From Enterovibrio sp045679545 (GTDB lineage Bacteria; Pseudomonadota; Gammaproteobacteria; Enterobacterales; Vibrionaceae), in NCBI RefSeq assembly GCF_045679545.1, contig NZ_CP166195.1:1-64000 (forward strand): a stretch of 64,000 nucleotides of DNA, given 5' to 3'. A program made the translations under genes and the position numbers. This document shows positions 27,632 to 36,843 of the stretch, one piece after another. The notes beneath the pieces are model-generated. The model was given only the letters and a program-made list of their open reading frames with translations. It ran no database searches and was not told where the DNA came from. Positions within the stretch are counted from its first letter, which is position 1. The number at the start of each line of letters is the position of its first letter.

Positions 27632-27712
27632 TCATCACGCCTTGGCTATAACAATCCAGGTTCCGGTGGATGTGTGGCTATTGCTTTGAGCAACTATCGT
27701 TTGATTAAGCAG

Positions 27713-27740
27713 AAAAACGCGCAGATGAAGCGCGTTTTTT
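27713..27740 (+). terminator. Intrinsic terminator after the small ORF
   Basis: Stem AAAAACGCGC / GCGCGTTTTT with a 7-base loop and a T-run. It suits the rightward small gene and may also serve the convergent M16 protease gene. Confidence 0.85.
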
Positions 27741-27782
27741 ATTGCTTTTGTCTCTGTTGCTGCATTTTTCTTGCTTGGTTTT

Positions 27783-30536
27783 CTATTGCTGACTGTTCGG
27801 CCTTAATATGCTTTCAAACAGCGCACTTCCTTCAAACAGTTGGCTAGCAAGACGAGTCAATACATGCTCATCGATGTGAGAAATGACCTCATCGGGATAC
27901 AACACTCCCTCGACGCCATATCCCCACAGATCATAGCGAGCCAACGCGCCTACCATATACAGGCCATCGTTACCGATGTCATACATATCCCTTGAAAGCT
28001 GACGAGCCGCATTGTCTCTTTCTCGTTTTGTCACTGGCGCGGAAAGCACTCGTTGAATATCTGGCCAAAGAGACGTTAACTGCTTTTCTCTTTCCGGTGA
28101 AATCAATGCCGTCAGGCTAGTCACCGAAACAGCTTCGCCGTCCCATGTCCAAGAAGAAAAATACGGGTCATAAGACAGCGCATATTTTTCTCGTACTAGA
28201 TCGTTGTAACGTGATTGCAGCACTCGATTGAGCATATCTTCTGCAAAAATAAGCCGCAGTGTACGCGGTGCTGCATCGGAGACATAGACACGCTCTACAT
28301 AGGTGCGATATTCAGGCGAAGTGTGTTTAACAGTGCGGTCTCCTTTTCGGTTGTACTGATTCGCAACTGGCGGTGTTTCGCGTCGCTCAGTGGCAATGCC
28401 ACCCAAGTACCCTGTCACAAGGTTTTCAATCGTGCTCAAGGATTCATCAGACACAACATAGATTCGGAAATGGCCTAAATCACTGAATAATTTATTATAT
28501 ACGTACTCAACATCATCAAGTGTTACCGCTTCATAGTCTTCAACCGACAGCGGGGATTCATAAGAAGTTAGTGGATAGAGGGCATCCAACGACGCACGTC
28601 CAAAGACATCATAAGGTGACTGCTTTGCGCTCTGTACGCGATGCATGATACGCGCTTTTTCTCTCATGAAGGTCTCGCTATTAGGCTTAATTTGTTCAAC
28701 CAAATACCGAAGCGCATTCATTGATTCCGGCAAGTAACCATTAGGACTAACGAGAGTGAGGTTGTGGCTTTTACTCAATACCTGAGGTTCGATGGAAATA
28801 CCGCGAACTTCGAGATAATGCGAAAAATCGAACGCTTCAATATCGCCAACCTTCCCAGTCCGATAGGTCTCAAACAATAATTCAAGCGCCGCCCTCTCTT
28901 TTCTTGAAAGCACGGACAAACCACCTTTGGCTTGGAGTAACACATAGCTTTCATAGGTTGGCCTATCCACCTGATAGAAGATAACTGGGATCCCATTGGG
29001 AAGCTGCCATTCAAATAAATTATCGTCTTGTTTATCGACCGTGATTTCGCCTTCATAAAACTTGTTAGGCTGCGGTATTTGAATATCCAGATAGGCGACA
29101 TCTATTTCCTCACCGCGCTGCTTTAGTGCCGAGAAGTAGCTTTGTTTCAACGCTTCAGCATCTGATAGCGGTTCGCCACTCGCATAAACCAAGGTCAAAC
29201 CCTGATTTGGGGAGATCAGCAGCTCGTTCAGACTCGCGTTGAACACATCGAATGATAGCGTGTCGAGAAAATCTTCAAAATTCGCGTTTAATTCCCGCTC
29301 ATCTTGCGGCAATCTATTTGTGTAAAGCTCCTGCACCGCCGTTTCAGCTACCTCAATCGGCGTCGCTTCATCAAACAGATTGACGGACGACCTGTACTGT
29401 TCCACAAGCGCATGGAATTCGCTGGAACTGACTCCTTGGTCACGCAATGACGCAACATTCTTCGCTAATGCTTCCAAAACATCGTTGCGATCGACGTTGT
29501 TGAATGCCACGACCAACTCATGCACGTTGAAACCCGGTGTAAAAGGAGAACTGTTGTATATCCCATTGTGTGAGATTCCCATACGATCGAATTGTTCTTC
29601 CAGCCGCAATTGAATGGCATCAATCACCATCCACGATAGCCATGTGTCACGCTGTTCGCGCAACGTCGTTGGAACCTCTTGACGACCATTTGGGAAACTC
29701 AGAACTACAGCCGGTGATTCACCCTGCGGCGCGTATAGCGTCAGGGGGTATTGAATAGCTGAATTAATGTCAGGGAGAACATGTTGCTCTGGTACATGAT
29801 GGCTTGTGCGTAAAGACGCGAATTCTTTGTTTATTTGTGCGCTGAGTGTTTCTACCTCAATCCCACCAACTATCACCAATTGCATACGATTAGCTTGATA
29901 CCACTGAGTGTAAAACGCCTGTAAGTTTTCACTGATGGCATTGGTTAGTGCTTTTTCTGTACCAATAGGATCACGTTGAATATAGGGAGAGCCTTTCAAT
30001 AAGGTGTTGTATAGCTTTAACTGCCAAGATGCTTCTGATCGGTTGTCCTGACGCCACTCACCAAAAATAACCCCTATTTCACTGTCAACTTCTTCTTTAT
30101 CGAGCAGCAGCCCATCACCAATATCTCGAAACCACGCCAACGCCTGTTCGGCGCTATCCATGTCTGGTAATGACAGTTGATACACAGTACGACCATAATC
30201 TGTTACTGCGTTGATATCCGGACCAAACTCAACACCCACCGCCGCGAATGCATCAAACACTGAGTTGTGAGGAAAACGCTTAGTACCATTGAACGCCATA
30301 TGCTCAATAAAATGTGCATATCCCCTTTCTTCTTCTTGTTCGTTTAGGCTACCAACATTCACTACGAGCCGAATTTCTACGTCCCTGCCCTCAATTGGGT
30401 ACAAGTGATATTGGAAACCATTACCAAGCGTCACAGATGTCCAGTGGGGATCGGGTGTTATTGCGGAAGAAGGCGTCAATGTCGAACAACCCACCATTAA
30501 CATCAAAGTTAGGGTTGATAAAAAGCGAGCAAACAT
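27783..30536 (-). CDS. M16-family zinc metalloprotease, lipoprotein
   Basis: This insulinase/pitrilysin-family peptidase is probably anchored by a lipid in the cell envelope. The frame opens further upstream (to 30656), but the ATG at 30536 has GGAG at good spacing and starts a typical lipoprotein signal (MFARFLSTLTLMLMVGC), giving 917 residues. The inverted zinc motif HxxEH is seen as HFIEHMAFNGTKRFP about 80 residues in, with the distal glutamate expected in the following ERGYAHFIEH-to-EVDSEIGVIFGE region. Three further M16-like repeats follow, and the second catalytic-like half lacks the motif, as usual for two-domain M16B enzymes. Its substrates are unknown. Confidence 0.88.
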   Translation of the reverse strand: MFARFLSTLTLMLMVGCSTLTPSSAITPDPHWTSVTLGNGFQYHLYPIEGRDVEIRLVVNVGSLNEQEEERGYAHFIEHMAFNGTKRFPHNSVFDAFAAVGVEFGPDINAVTDYGRTVYQLSLPDMDSAEQALAWFRDIGDGLLLDKEEVDSEIGVIFGEWRQDNRSEASWQLKLYNTLLKGSPYIQRDPIGTEKALTNAISENLQAFYTQWYQANRMQLVIVGGIEVETLSAQINKEFASLRTSHHVPEQHVLPDINSAIQYPLTLYAPQGESPAVVLSFPNGRQEVPTTLREQRDTWLSWMVIDAIQLRLEEQFDRMGISHNGIYNSSPFTPGFNVHELVVAFNNVDRNDVLEALAKNVASLRDQGVSSSEFHALVEQYRSSVNLFDEATPIEVAETAVQELYTNRLPQDERELNANFEDFLDTLSFDVFNASLNELLISPNQGLTLVYASGEPLSDAEALKQSYFSALKQRGEEIDVAYLDIQIPQPNKFYEGEITVDKQDDNLFEWQLPNGIPVIFYQVDRPTYESYVLLQAKGGLSVLSRKERAALELLFETYRTGKVGDIEAFDFSHYLEVRGISIEPQVLSKSHNLTLVSPNGYLPESMNALRYLVEQIKPNSETFMREKARIMHRVQSAKQSPYDVFGRASLDALYPLTSYESPLSVEDYEAVTLDDVEYVYNKLFSDLGHFRIYVVSDESLSTIENLVTGYLGGIATERRETPPVANQYNRKGDRTVKHTSPEYRTYVERVYVSDAAPRTLRLIFAEDMLNRVLQSRYNDLVREKYALSYDPYFSSWTWDGEAVSVTSLTALISPEREKQLTSLWPDIQRVLSAPVTKRERDNAARQLSRDMYDIGNDGLYMVGALARYDLWGYGVEGVLYPDEVISHIDEHVLTRLASQLFEGSALFESILRPNSQQ

Positions 30537-30682
30537 AAAGGCTCCACAAAAGTAATGCTTTAGACCGCAGGCACAGGCTGACGATAAAGAGAGAGGACTA
30601 TTAAGACATAGGCGAGGCTGAAAAAATTGCAATTCCAATAGAAGTGTGAGGTTCAATTAGATTTGATGCCAATTTTCAACGC

Positions 30683-30709
30683 AAAAAAAAACCGCCAATA
30701 GAATGGCGG
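30683..30709 (-). terminator. Intrinsic terminator of katG
   Basis: Stem CCGCCA / TGGCGG with a 6-base loop, followed on the minus strand by eight Ts or more. It lies 37 bases after the katG stop. Confidence 0.87.
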
Positions 30710-30745
30710 CTTAGCTTACTTATCACAATTGAATGAAATCAAGTA

Positions 30746-32920
30746 TTAGGCGATGAGATCAAAACGATCCAAGTTCATGACTTTTGTCCAGGCGGCAACA
30801 AAATCGTTTAAGAATTTTTGCTGTGAATCCTGTGTCGCATAGACCTCAGCCAAGGCGCGAAGTTGGGAGTTTGAACCGAAAACTAAATCAGCCCGCGTTC
30901 CCGTCCATTTCAACGCACCGGTGGCTCTGTCACGACCTTCAAACACATTGTCACCATCCAAAGGCTTCCATTCAACGCCCATATCCAACAAGTTTCTAAA
31001 GAAATCATTGGTCAGCGTCTCAGGACGTTCGGTAAACACACCGTGGCAATGCCCACCCGCGTTGGTGTTCAGAACACGCATGCCACCCACAAGCACTGTC
31101 ATTTCAGGCGCTGTCAGCGTCAGCAATTGCGCGCGATCCAGCAGCATTTCCTCAGAAGATACTGTGTATTTGGCTTTCGCATAGTTGCGGAAGCCGTCGG
31201 CCTCAGGTTCTAGCACCTCGAAAGAGTGCACATCGGTTTCATCTTGTGATGCGTCAGTTCTGCCTGGTGTGAACGGAACATTAACCGTTTCGCCCGCATT
31301 CTTAGCTGCTTTCTCAACACCGACACCACCTGCCAATACAATAATATCTGCCAGTGAAACGCGCTTGTCGCCTGTTTGGGAGCCGTTAAAATCAAACTGC
31401 ACACCTTCTAGCTTTTCTAACACCATGGCCAATTGATCGGGATGATTCACCGCCCAATCTTTTTGTGGTGCCAAAGCAATACGCGCACCGTTTGCCCCGC
31501 CTCGCTTGTCTGAACCACGGAACGTTGACGCTGACGCCCATGCTGTTGAAACCAACTCAGAGACAGTTAAGCCTGTTGCTTCAATTTTTCCTTTGAGGTG
31601 TGCGATGTCTGCTGCGTCAATCAATGCATGATCACGCGCTGGAACAGGGTCTTGCCAAATCATCACTTCACTTGGCACTTCTGGGCCAAGGTAACGAGAA
31701 CGAGGTCCAAGGTCACGATGGGTTAATTTGAACCACGCCCGTGCAAATGCATCCGCAAACTGATCGGGGTTTTCCATGAACCGGCGAGAGATCTTTTCGT
31801 AAGCAGGATCGAAACGAAGCGATAAGTCTGTCGTTAGCATCGTAGGCAATCGCTTTTTGGTGCTATCGAATGGATCGGGGATCACACCGTCAGCATCTTT
31901 CGCTACCCACTGATGCGCACCTGCTGGGCTTTTTGACAATTCCCATTCGTAACCAAACAGGTTTTCAAAGAAGTAGTTAGTCCATTGTGTCGGCGCTTGT
32001 GTCCAAGTGACTTCCAAACCACTGGTAATCGCATCGCCAGCTTTACCCGAGCCGTAACGGCTTTTCCAGCCGAAGCCTTGCTCTTCCATTGGCGCTTCTT
32101 CGGGAGAAGCCCCAACTAACGCAGCATCACCCGCTCCATGCGTTTTACCAAAGGTATGTCCACCCGCTATCAATGCCACGGTTTCTTCATCGTTCATTGC
32201 CATACGTGCAAAGGTTTCTCGAATATCAATGGCAGCAGCGAGCGGATCAGGGTTACCGTTTGGCCCTTCTGGGTTGACATAAATCAGCCCCATTTGCACT
32301 GCGGCCAGTGGATTTTCTAGATCGCGATCATCACTGTAACGGCTATCACCTAACCATTCCTTTTCATTACCCCAGTAAACGTCTTCCTCTGGCGCCCAAA
32401 TGTCTTCACGCCCACCCGCAAAACCGAATGTTTTGAACCCCATGGATTCCAGCGCGACGTTGCCCGTTAAGATCAGTAAATCTGCCCAAGAGATACTTTG
32501 ACCGTATTTTTGTTTCACAGGCCAAAGCAAGCGGCGAGCTTTATCTAAGTTTCCGTTATCTGGCCAACTGTTCACGGGCGCAAATCGTTGGTTCCCCGTA
32601 CCCGCACCACCTCGGCCATCAGAGGTTCGGTATGTGCCTGCACTGTGCCACGCCATGCGAATAAATAGTGGCCCATAGTGTCCAAAATCTGCAGGCCACC
32701 AGTCTTGTGAATCTGTCATTAATGCGTGAATGTCTTTTTTAACCGCCTCAAGATCGAGTTTTTTGAAGGCATCCCGATAATTGAAGTTATCGCCTAGAGG
32801 GTTAGACGCGGGGGTGTGTTGATGCAAAATATTGATGCGAAGCTGGTTTGGCCACCAGTCGCGATTTGTCGTGCCACCACCAGCAGTGTGGTGGAACGGG
32901 CATTTGCTCATATCAGACAT
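30746..32920 (-). CDS. katG: Catalase-peroxidase KatG
   Basis: KatG is a haem enzyme that removes hydrogen peroxide by catalase and peroxidase reactions. The frame extends 53 codons further upstream, but the ATG at 32920 has GGAGAAAAG eight bases before it and gives the family N-terminus (MSDMSKCPFHH), for 724 residues. The distal Arg-Trp-His site is in IRMAWHSAGTYR, the tyrosine of the Met-Tyr-Trp adduct in GLIYVNPEGPNG, and the proximal haem histidine in IAGGHTFGKTHG. The C-terminal half is the usual non-haem duplicate. It is a single gene with its own terminator. OxyR control is likely from the family, but no site was identified. Confidence 0.96.
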   Translation of the reverse strand: MSDMSKCPFHHTAGGGTTNRDWWPNQLRINILHQHTPASNPLGDNFNYRDAFKKLDLEAVKKDIHALMTDSQDWWPADFGHYGPLFIRMAWHSAGTYRTSDGRGGAGTGNQRFAPVNSWPDNGNLDKARRLLWPVKQKYGQSISWADLLILTGNVALESMGFKTFGFAGGREDIWAPEEDVYWGNEKEWLGDSRYSDDRDLENPLAAVQMGLIYVNPEGPNGNPDPLAAAIDIRETFARMAMNDEETVALIAGGHTFGKTHGAGDAALVGASPEEAPMEEQGFGWKSRYGSGKAGDAITSGLEVTWTQAPTQWTNYFFENLFGYEWELSKSPAGAHQWVAKDADGVIPDPFDSTKKRLPTMLTTDLSLRFDPAYEKISRRFMENPDQFADAFARAWFKLTHRDLGPRSRYLGPEVPSEVMIWQDPVPARDHALIDAADIAHLKGKIEATGLTVSELVSTAWASASTFRGSDKRGGANGARIALAPQKDWAVNHPDQLAMVLEKLEGVQFDFNGSQTGDKRVSLADIIVLAGGVGVEKAAKNAGETVNVPFTPGRTDASQDETDVHSFEVLEPEADGFRNYAKAKYTVSSEEMLLDRAQLLTLTAPEMTVLVGGMRVLNTNAGGHCHGVFTERPETLTNDFFRNLLDMGVEWKPLDGDNVFEGRDRATGALKWTGTRADLVFGSNSQLRALAEVYATQDSQQKFLNDFVAAWTKVMNLDRFDLIA

Positions 32921-33246
32921 AACTTTTCTCCATTTAAACGCATGTCGTGCTCGTAGAGTTAATTTATAGGTGGATAAGCCTTCTGTATCCAATGGGAAGA
33001 TCCTAACGCTGTAATAGGTTATTTCGATGTCTTGTAGTGAGCGGGAAATATCATTTAACATCAGATAGTTAAAACACACCAGCGTTTGTATTTATGAGAC
33101 AGGGCCATCAAATGAAAGACATTGGTACAAGACCTCTTGTTCCTGAGCTAGCACACCTCACTGAGATATTTGCCCATAACAAAATAGACCCCGCAATGAG
33201 CGGGGTCTATCTGTTATTTTCCTAGCGTTGATTTTGCATCAATGAC
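32921..33246. other. Intergenic region between the chitinase gene and katG
   Basis: This 326-bp gap contains the chitinase terminator at 33184-33210 and, to its right toward katG, the upstream region of katG. The region 32921-33079 is an open frame continuous with katG but lacks a ribosome site. I see no separate gene. Confidence 0.55.
33184..33210. terminator. Intrinsic terminator after the chitinase gene
   Basis: Perfect 11-bp stem (ATAGACCCCGC / GCGGGGTCTAT) with a 5-base loop and T-rich sequence on both sides. It lies 37 bases after the chitinase stop. Confidence 0.85.
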
Positions 33247-35589
33247 TTATTGAAGTGCCCATGGGCCATAGGCCGCTCCAGGGGTATCACCTTTCGTCCA
33301 CCATTTCGCTTTGTAGGTTTTGCCGTCGTAGATAGCCAAGTCGCCACCTACATAAACCTTACCTGCGCTCCACGATTTAGCCGAACCATCATCAAATGCT
33401 TCCCACACAGACGAAGATCCCGGTGCTTCACCTTTCGTCCACCATTTCGCGGTGTATTCCACGCCGTTATATGTCACTTTATCACCGGTGTTATAAATGG
33501 TGTCTTTGTCCCACGTACCGTTCACTGGGCCAGCGTTTGCTTTCACATTGACAAGTACGGTTGATTTAGCACTCGCCACACCATCGTTAACGGTAACAAC
33601 CACTGAAATCACGCTGTCTTTGTCAGACTCTGGAGTTGCCACGGTAATAACCGCAGAGTTACCGTTTTGAACAACCACACCTTCGCTTGCCGTAAAGTTC
33701 AGTGCATCGCCTTCAGCATCAGAAGCAGACACCGAAATATCGACAGACTCACCAGCGTTAACTGTGACAGATGCGGGAACGGTCAATACTGGTGGTGTAT
33801 TTTCAACAACGCCAGAGCCTTTTACGTTGACAGCCACGGTAGCCACGTCAGATTTCTTACCGTCAGTAACAGTCACTGTAATGGTGTCAGTAACATCTGA
33901 CGCTGTGTTTGGTGCTTGGTAAGTGATCGTCGCCGTGCCATCACCATTGTCAAGCACATCTGCACCAGCAGCTGTGAATGACAACGCATCACCGTCTGCG
34001 TCTTTCGCTGAAACAGCAAAGCTAATCACTTGACCAGAATCCGCCGCTTGTGCGCCCGGTACAGAAATGACTGGCGCTTCATTTGGCATTACATTTGCGC
34101 TAAACACATTGTCAATTTGCTGAGCCAGTGGCGATTTAAGGTTGGTACACTCTTTTAGCTTAGTGCCGTGATTGATAAAAGTGCCTTCACACTGAATGTC
34201 ACCGTGCACCTGCCAAACAATGATACCGCCAAGATCGTTATTCACGACATACTCAGCTTTCTTACGAATGGCTTCTTCATCATCGTAACTTAGGAAGTAT
34301 TTTCCTTTTACAGCATAAGGCACTTCTGCATTGGCATCCCAGAAGTGCTCCCAACCAGTTTGCTTAATGATGTAGTTGTAGTTTGGTTGCCCTTCGAACA
34401 CTTTCCAGTTATCCAAATCCACTGACGAAGGCGTAGGACCATCAACGGAGAAATTCACGGTGCGCTTGTCAGTCGGTGCACCCAAGTACGCCGTTGCTTC
34501 CTTGGTTTGAACACCACGACCGTAGAAAGCCGCGCCGAAGTTAATCTTATTAGATGGAATACCGCGTGCTTGCATCCAGATACGCAAATCGTCCAATGTT
34601 AATCCATCAAACTCTTCTTCTGGGTATGGATACAACGGGGAGTTATGACCGGTTACGTTTGACCAACCACCGTTGAGGTCGTAAGTCATCATGTTGAAGT
34701 AATCCATCGAATTTGACAGACGATCCCAATCGTAACCTTCTAGTGCAGCTGGCACGGCTTTAAACGCAGCAGTCAGCAGTTTGTCATCACCAATACGCGC
34801 ACGAATATCGTCCATCAACTGTTCAAAGTTGGCGTAGTCAACATCAGTACCGGTAAAGTTCATGCCGCCAGAACCTGGGAATTCCCAGTCGATATCAATA
34901 CCGTGGAAACCCAATGCCATCAAACGATCTACGTCTTTCAGGAAGCGCTCTTTCATGACAGGGTTAGCCGCCATTTCAGGGAAGTGTTTTGACATACTCC
35001 AACCACCAATAGACGCCATCACTTTCACGCCATTTTGGTTTGCTAGGTCGATCAAGCCTGGGGCACCGCCCGCCTTTTTCAACGGAATAGGCATTTGGCC
35101 TGTTACGCCTGATGGTGCATGTTTCCAACCACGTCCATCTTTCACAAAACCTTGGGCTTGCACTTTTGCCAGCTGATCAGCCTGCCAAGGTTCGTTTCCT
35201 GGGAATTCATGAATGTACTCAAGCTCTCCCCATAGAATGTGAAAGTCCCAGCTTGAATAAACGTCTGGGTGTAACAATGGGCCCGGCTCTTGAACAGCAT
35301 TAGGTTGGTAAATACTCTTGTTGCGCAAATCGCCACTGTGCAATGAACCATCTTTTGCCACGCCGAAGAAGGAGAAGTTAAGAATGGAGTAGATGTCCAT
35401 GTCTACGTTCAGGTGGGTAGCTTCGCCTTTTACGCTAAAACCTGCATCAGTGCCCTTCCACGCTTCCCATTGCGTCAGGTAACCAATAACGGCTTTGTCA
35501 TGTGTTGGTGCTGCTTGCAGTGAGGCGCTCATGCCTAGCGCACCAGCGACACATGCGGCAACCGCTGTGAACTTAAGTCCTTTATACAT
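33247..35589 (-). CDS. Secreted GH18 chitinase with cadherin-like and chitin-binding domains
   Basis: This 780-residue exported endochitinase starts with a Sec signal peptide (cleavage near ASLQA-AP, residues 26-27). The GH18 TIM barrel covers about residues 30-480. Its catalytic motif reads HGIDIDWE with D232, D234 and proton donor E236; the usual first aspartate of DxxDxDxE is H229. Two cadherin/PKD-like repeats (about 500-590 and 595-680, each with the SASDAEGDALNFTA type of motif) form a spacer. Two CBM5/12 chitin-binding modules (AKWWTKGEAPGSSSVWEAF and AKWWTKGDTPGA...WAL) end the protein. GGAGA precedes the ATG. Chitin use is typical of Vibrionaceae. The gene is monocistronic. Confidence 0.94.
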   Translation of the reverse strand: MYKGLKFTAVAACVAGALGMSASLQAAPTHDKAVIGYLTQWEAWKGTDAGFSVKGEATHLNVDMDIYSILNFSFFGVAKDGSLHSGDLRNKSIYQPNAVQEPGPLLHPDVYSSWDFHILWGELEYIHEFPGNEPWQADQLAKVQAQGFVKDGRGWKHAPSGVTGQMPIPLKKAGGAPGLIDLANQNGVKVMASIGGWSMSKHFPEMAANPVMKERFLKDVDRLMALGFHGIDIDWEFPGSGGMNFTGTDVDYANFEQLMDDIRARIGDDKLLTAAFKAVPAALEGYDWDRLSNSMDYFNMMTYDLNGGWSNVTGHNSPLYPYPEEEFDGLTLDDLRIWMQARGIPSNKINFGAAFYGRGVQTKEATAYLGAPTDKRTVNFSVDGPTPSSVDLDNWKVFEGQPNYNYIIKQTGWEHFWDANAEVPYAVKGKYFLSYDDEEAIRKKAEYVVNNDLGGIIVWQVHGDIQCEGTFINHGTKLKECTNLKSPLAQQIDNVFSANVMPNEAPVISVPGAQAADSGQVISFAVSAKDADGDALSFTAAGADVLDNGDGTATITYQAPNTASDVTDTITVTVTDGKKSDVATVAVNVKGSGVVENTPPVLTVPASVTVNAGESVDISVSASDAEGDALNFTASEGVVVQNGNSAVITVATPESDKDSVISVVVTVNDGVASAKSTVLVNVKANAGPVNGTWDKDTIYNTGDKVTYNGVEYTAKWWTKGEAPGSSSVWEAFDDGSAKSWSAGKVYVGGDLAIYDGKTYKAKWWTKGDTPGAAYGPWALQ

Positions 35590-36273
35590 TGTTATTTTTC
35601 TCCACGTCTTGGATGTTGGTTGTTGTGCTGCCCCTACTTTTCCACCACTTAATTTCCGACGCGAATGTAAATATCAAACTTTGGTATCAAGATTAGGAAT
35701 GTGTTTACTCAGTTACATTTATTTGGCAATTTTTTTGCAGCAAGGCATCTAATCTGAAGAAAGAAACAGGCGTATATCACATGGAATGAAATTCAGATTT
35801 TTATCTTAAATATCAATAATATTGAACTAAAATCACAATGAATCCGAGTATAATGAGAAAGTTAAATGGTGAATAAAAAAACTCCGCCAGCGCAAAGCAT
35901 GGCGGAGATAAGCAGCAAATGAGAAGCGCTAACTAAGTGATCCCTTCAGCAGGGAAACAGTGAGTGTAAGCCGTGCCCTTTCAGCACAAAAAACCATTTA
36001 GCAAACACCGTACCAATGAGTTGTTAGCCGTTGAATCGCAATTAATCGGGAAAAAATGATTAAACTCATGATTCTATGATTAATTATGAGGCAAGTTTTG
36101 CACCAAAACTGCACACATCATGCACACTCCATTTCTCCTGCTGTACGTCTACATCATCACAAACGTTAATCGTTTCACATCTTGTTGAGTTTTAATGATT
36201 CCAATCCGCCCGAAGCTTGATGATAATGACCGACTTCAAGGCTTTGCCGACAACAACCAGTGAGATAGCTACC
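35590..36273. other. Intergenic region between the chitinase and FKBP genes
   Basis: This 684-bp region holds the divergent promoters of both genes. It also has an orphan minus-strand terminator at 35882-35907 and an inverted repeat AAACG-TTAAT-CGTTT at 36161-36175. On the minus strand a 13-codon frame with GGAG upstream (start near 36125) could be a leader peptide, but this is speculative. Confidence 0.5.
35882..35907 (-). terminator. Orphan intrinsic terminator (possible small RNA end)
   Basis: Stem CTCCGCCA / TGGCGGAG with a 10-base loop. On the minus strand it is followed by TTTTTTATT. No minus-strand gene ends here; the nearest one upstream on that strand is beyond the rightward FKBP gene. 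Confidence 0.65.
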
Positions 36274-36744
36274 ATGGATTTTGCGTTACCTCTCGTCATC
36301 CTCGTGATTTTCGTTTTCATTATTCTTAACCGCCAAAAAGCCAAAAAAGCCGCAGCAGAAAACATCCAAGCTGGCGCAGCATTCTTAGAAAAAAACGCAC
36401 AAGAGGAAGGTGTGAAGACCACCGCTTCTGGTCTTCAATACAAGGTGTTGGAGCAAGGCGAAGGCGAAGCACACCCAACGGCCAAATCTCGCGTGAAGGT
36501 ACACTATCACGGAACATTACTTAACGGCGTCGTCTTCGATAGCTCAGTAGAACGTGGCGAGCCGATTGAATTTGGATTAAATCAAGTCATTAAAGGCTGG
36601 ACAGAAGGCGTTCAGTTGATGAAAAAAGGCGAAAAAACCCGCTTCTTTATTCCCTCACATTTGGCATATGGTAACGGGTCAGCGGGTGCAATCAAACCGG
36701 GTTCAACACTGATTTTTGAGGTTGAGTTGCTAGATTTTAACTAA
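36274..36744 (+). CDS. Membrane-anchored FKBP-type peptidyl-prolyl isomerase
   Basis: The protein has one N-terminal membrane helix (LPLVILVIFVFIILN), a short charged helical linker and a C-terminal FKBP domain (about residues 50-155). The FKBP active-site strands are seen in VKVHYHGTLLNGVVFDSS, FGLNQVIKGWTEGVQLM and the closing GSTLIFEVELLDF. It catalyses cis-trans isomerisation of proline peptide bonds, probably on the periplasmic side if the helix is a signal anchor. The ATG at 36274 gives 156 residues and starts just before the helix, as in relatives. Earlier in-frame starts at 36217, 36220 and 36226 would add up to 19 residues and cannot be excluded. Confidence 0.87.
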   Translation: MDFALPLVILVIFVFIILNRQKAKKAAAENIQAGAAFLEKNAQEEGVKTTASGLQYKVLEQGEGEAHPTAKSRVKVHYHGTLLNGVVFDSSVERGEPIEFGLNQVIKGWTEGVQLMKKGEKTRFFIPSHLAYGNGSAGAIKPGSTLIFEVELLDFN

Positions 36745-36767
36745 TACCTTGTTTCTATATATTGAAA

Positions 36768-36796
36768 AAAAGCCGCATACATTTGATGCGGCTTTT
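36768..36796. terminator. Bidirectional terminator between the FKBP and EIIC-EAL genes
   Basis: Stem AAAAGCCGCAT / ATGCGGCTTTT, 11 bp, with a 7-base loop and T-runs on both strands. It lies between the ends of two convergent genes. Confidence 0.88.
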
Positions 36797-36843
36797 GTGT
36801 CTTCGCTACTCCACTGCCTACTTTCAGACTGCGTGTTTCGGCT

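Noticed and set aside
30537..30656. N-terminal extension of the M16 protease (40 codons)
   Set aside because: It would bury the lipoprotein signal; the ATG at 30536 has GGAG upstream and a normal lipobox distance.
32921..33079. N-terminal extension of katG (53 codons)
   Set aside because: No ribosome site and no similarity to KatG N-termini; the ATG at 32920 has a good ribosome site.
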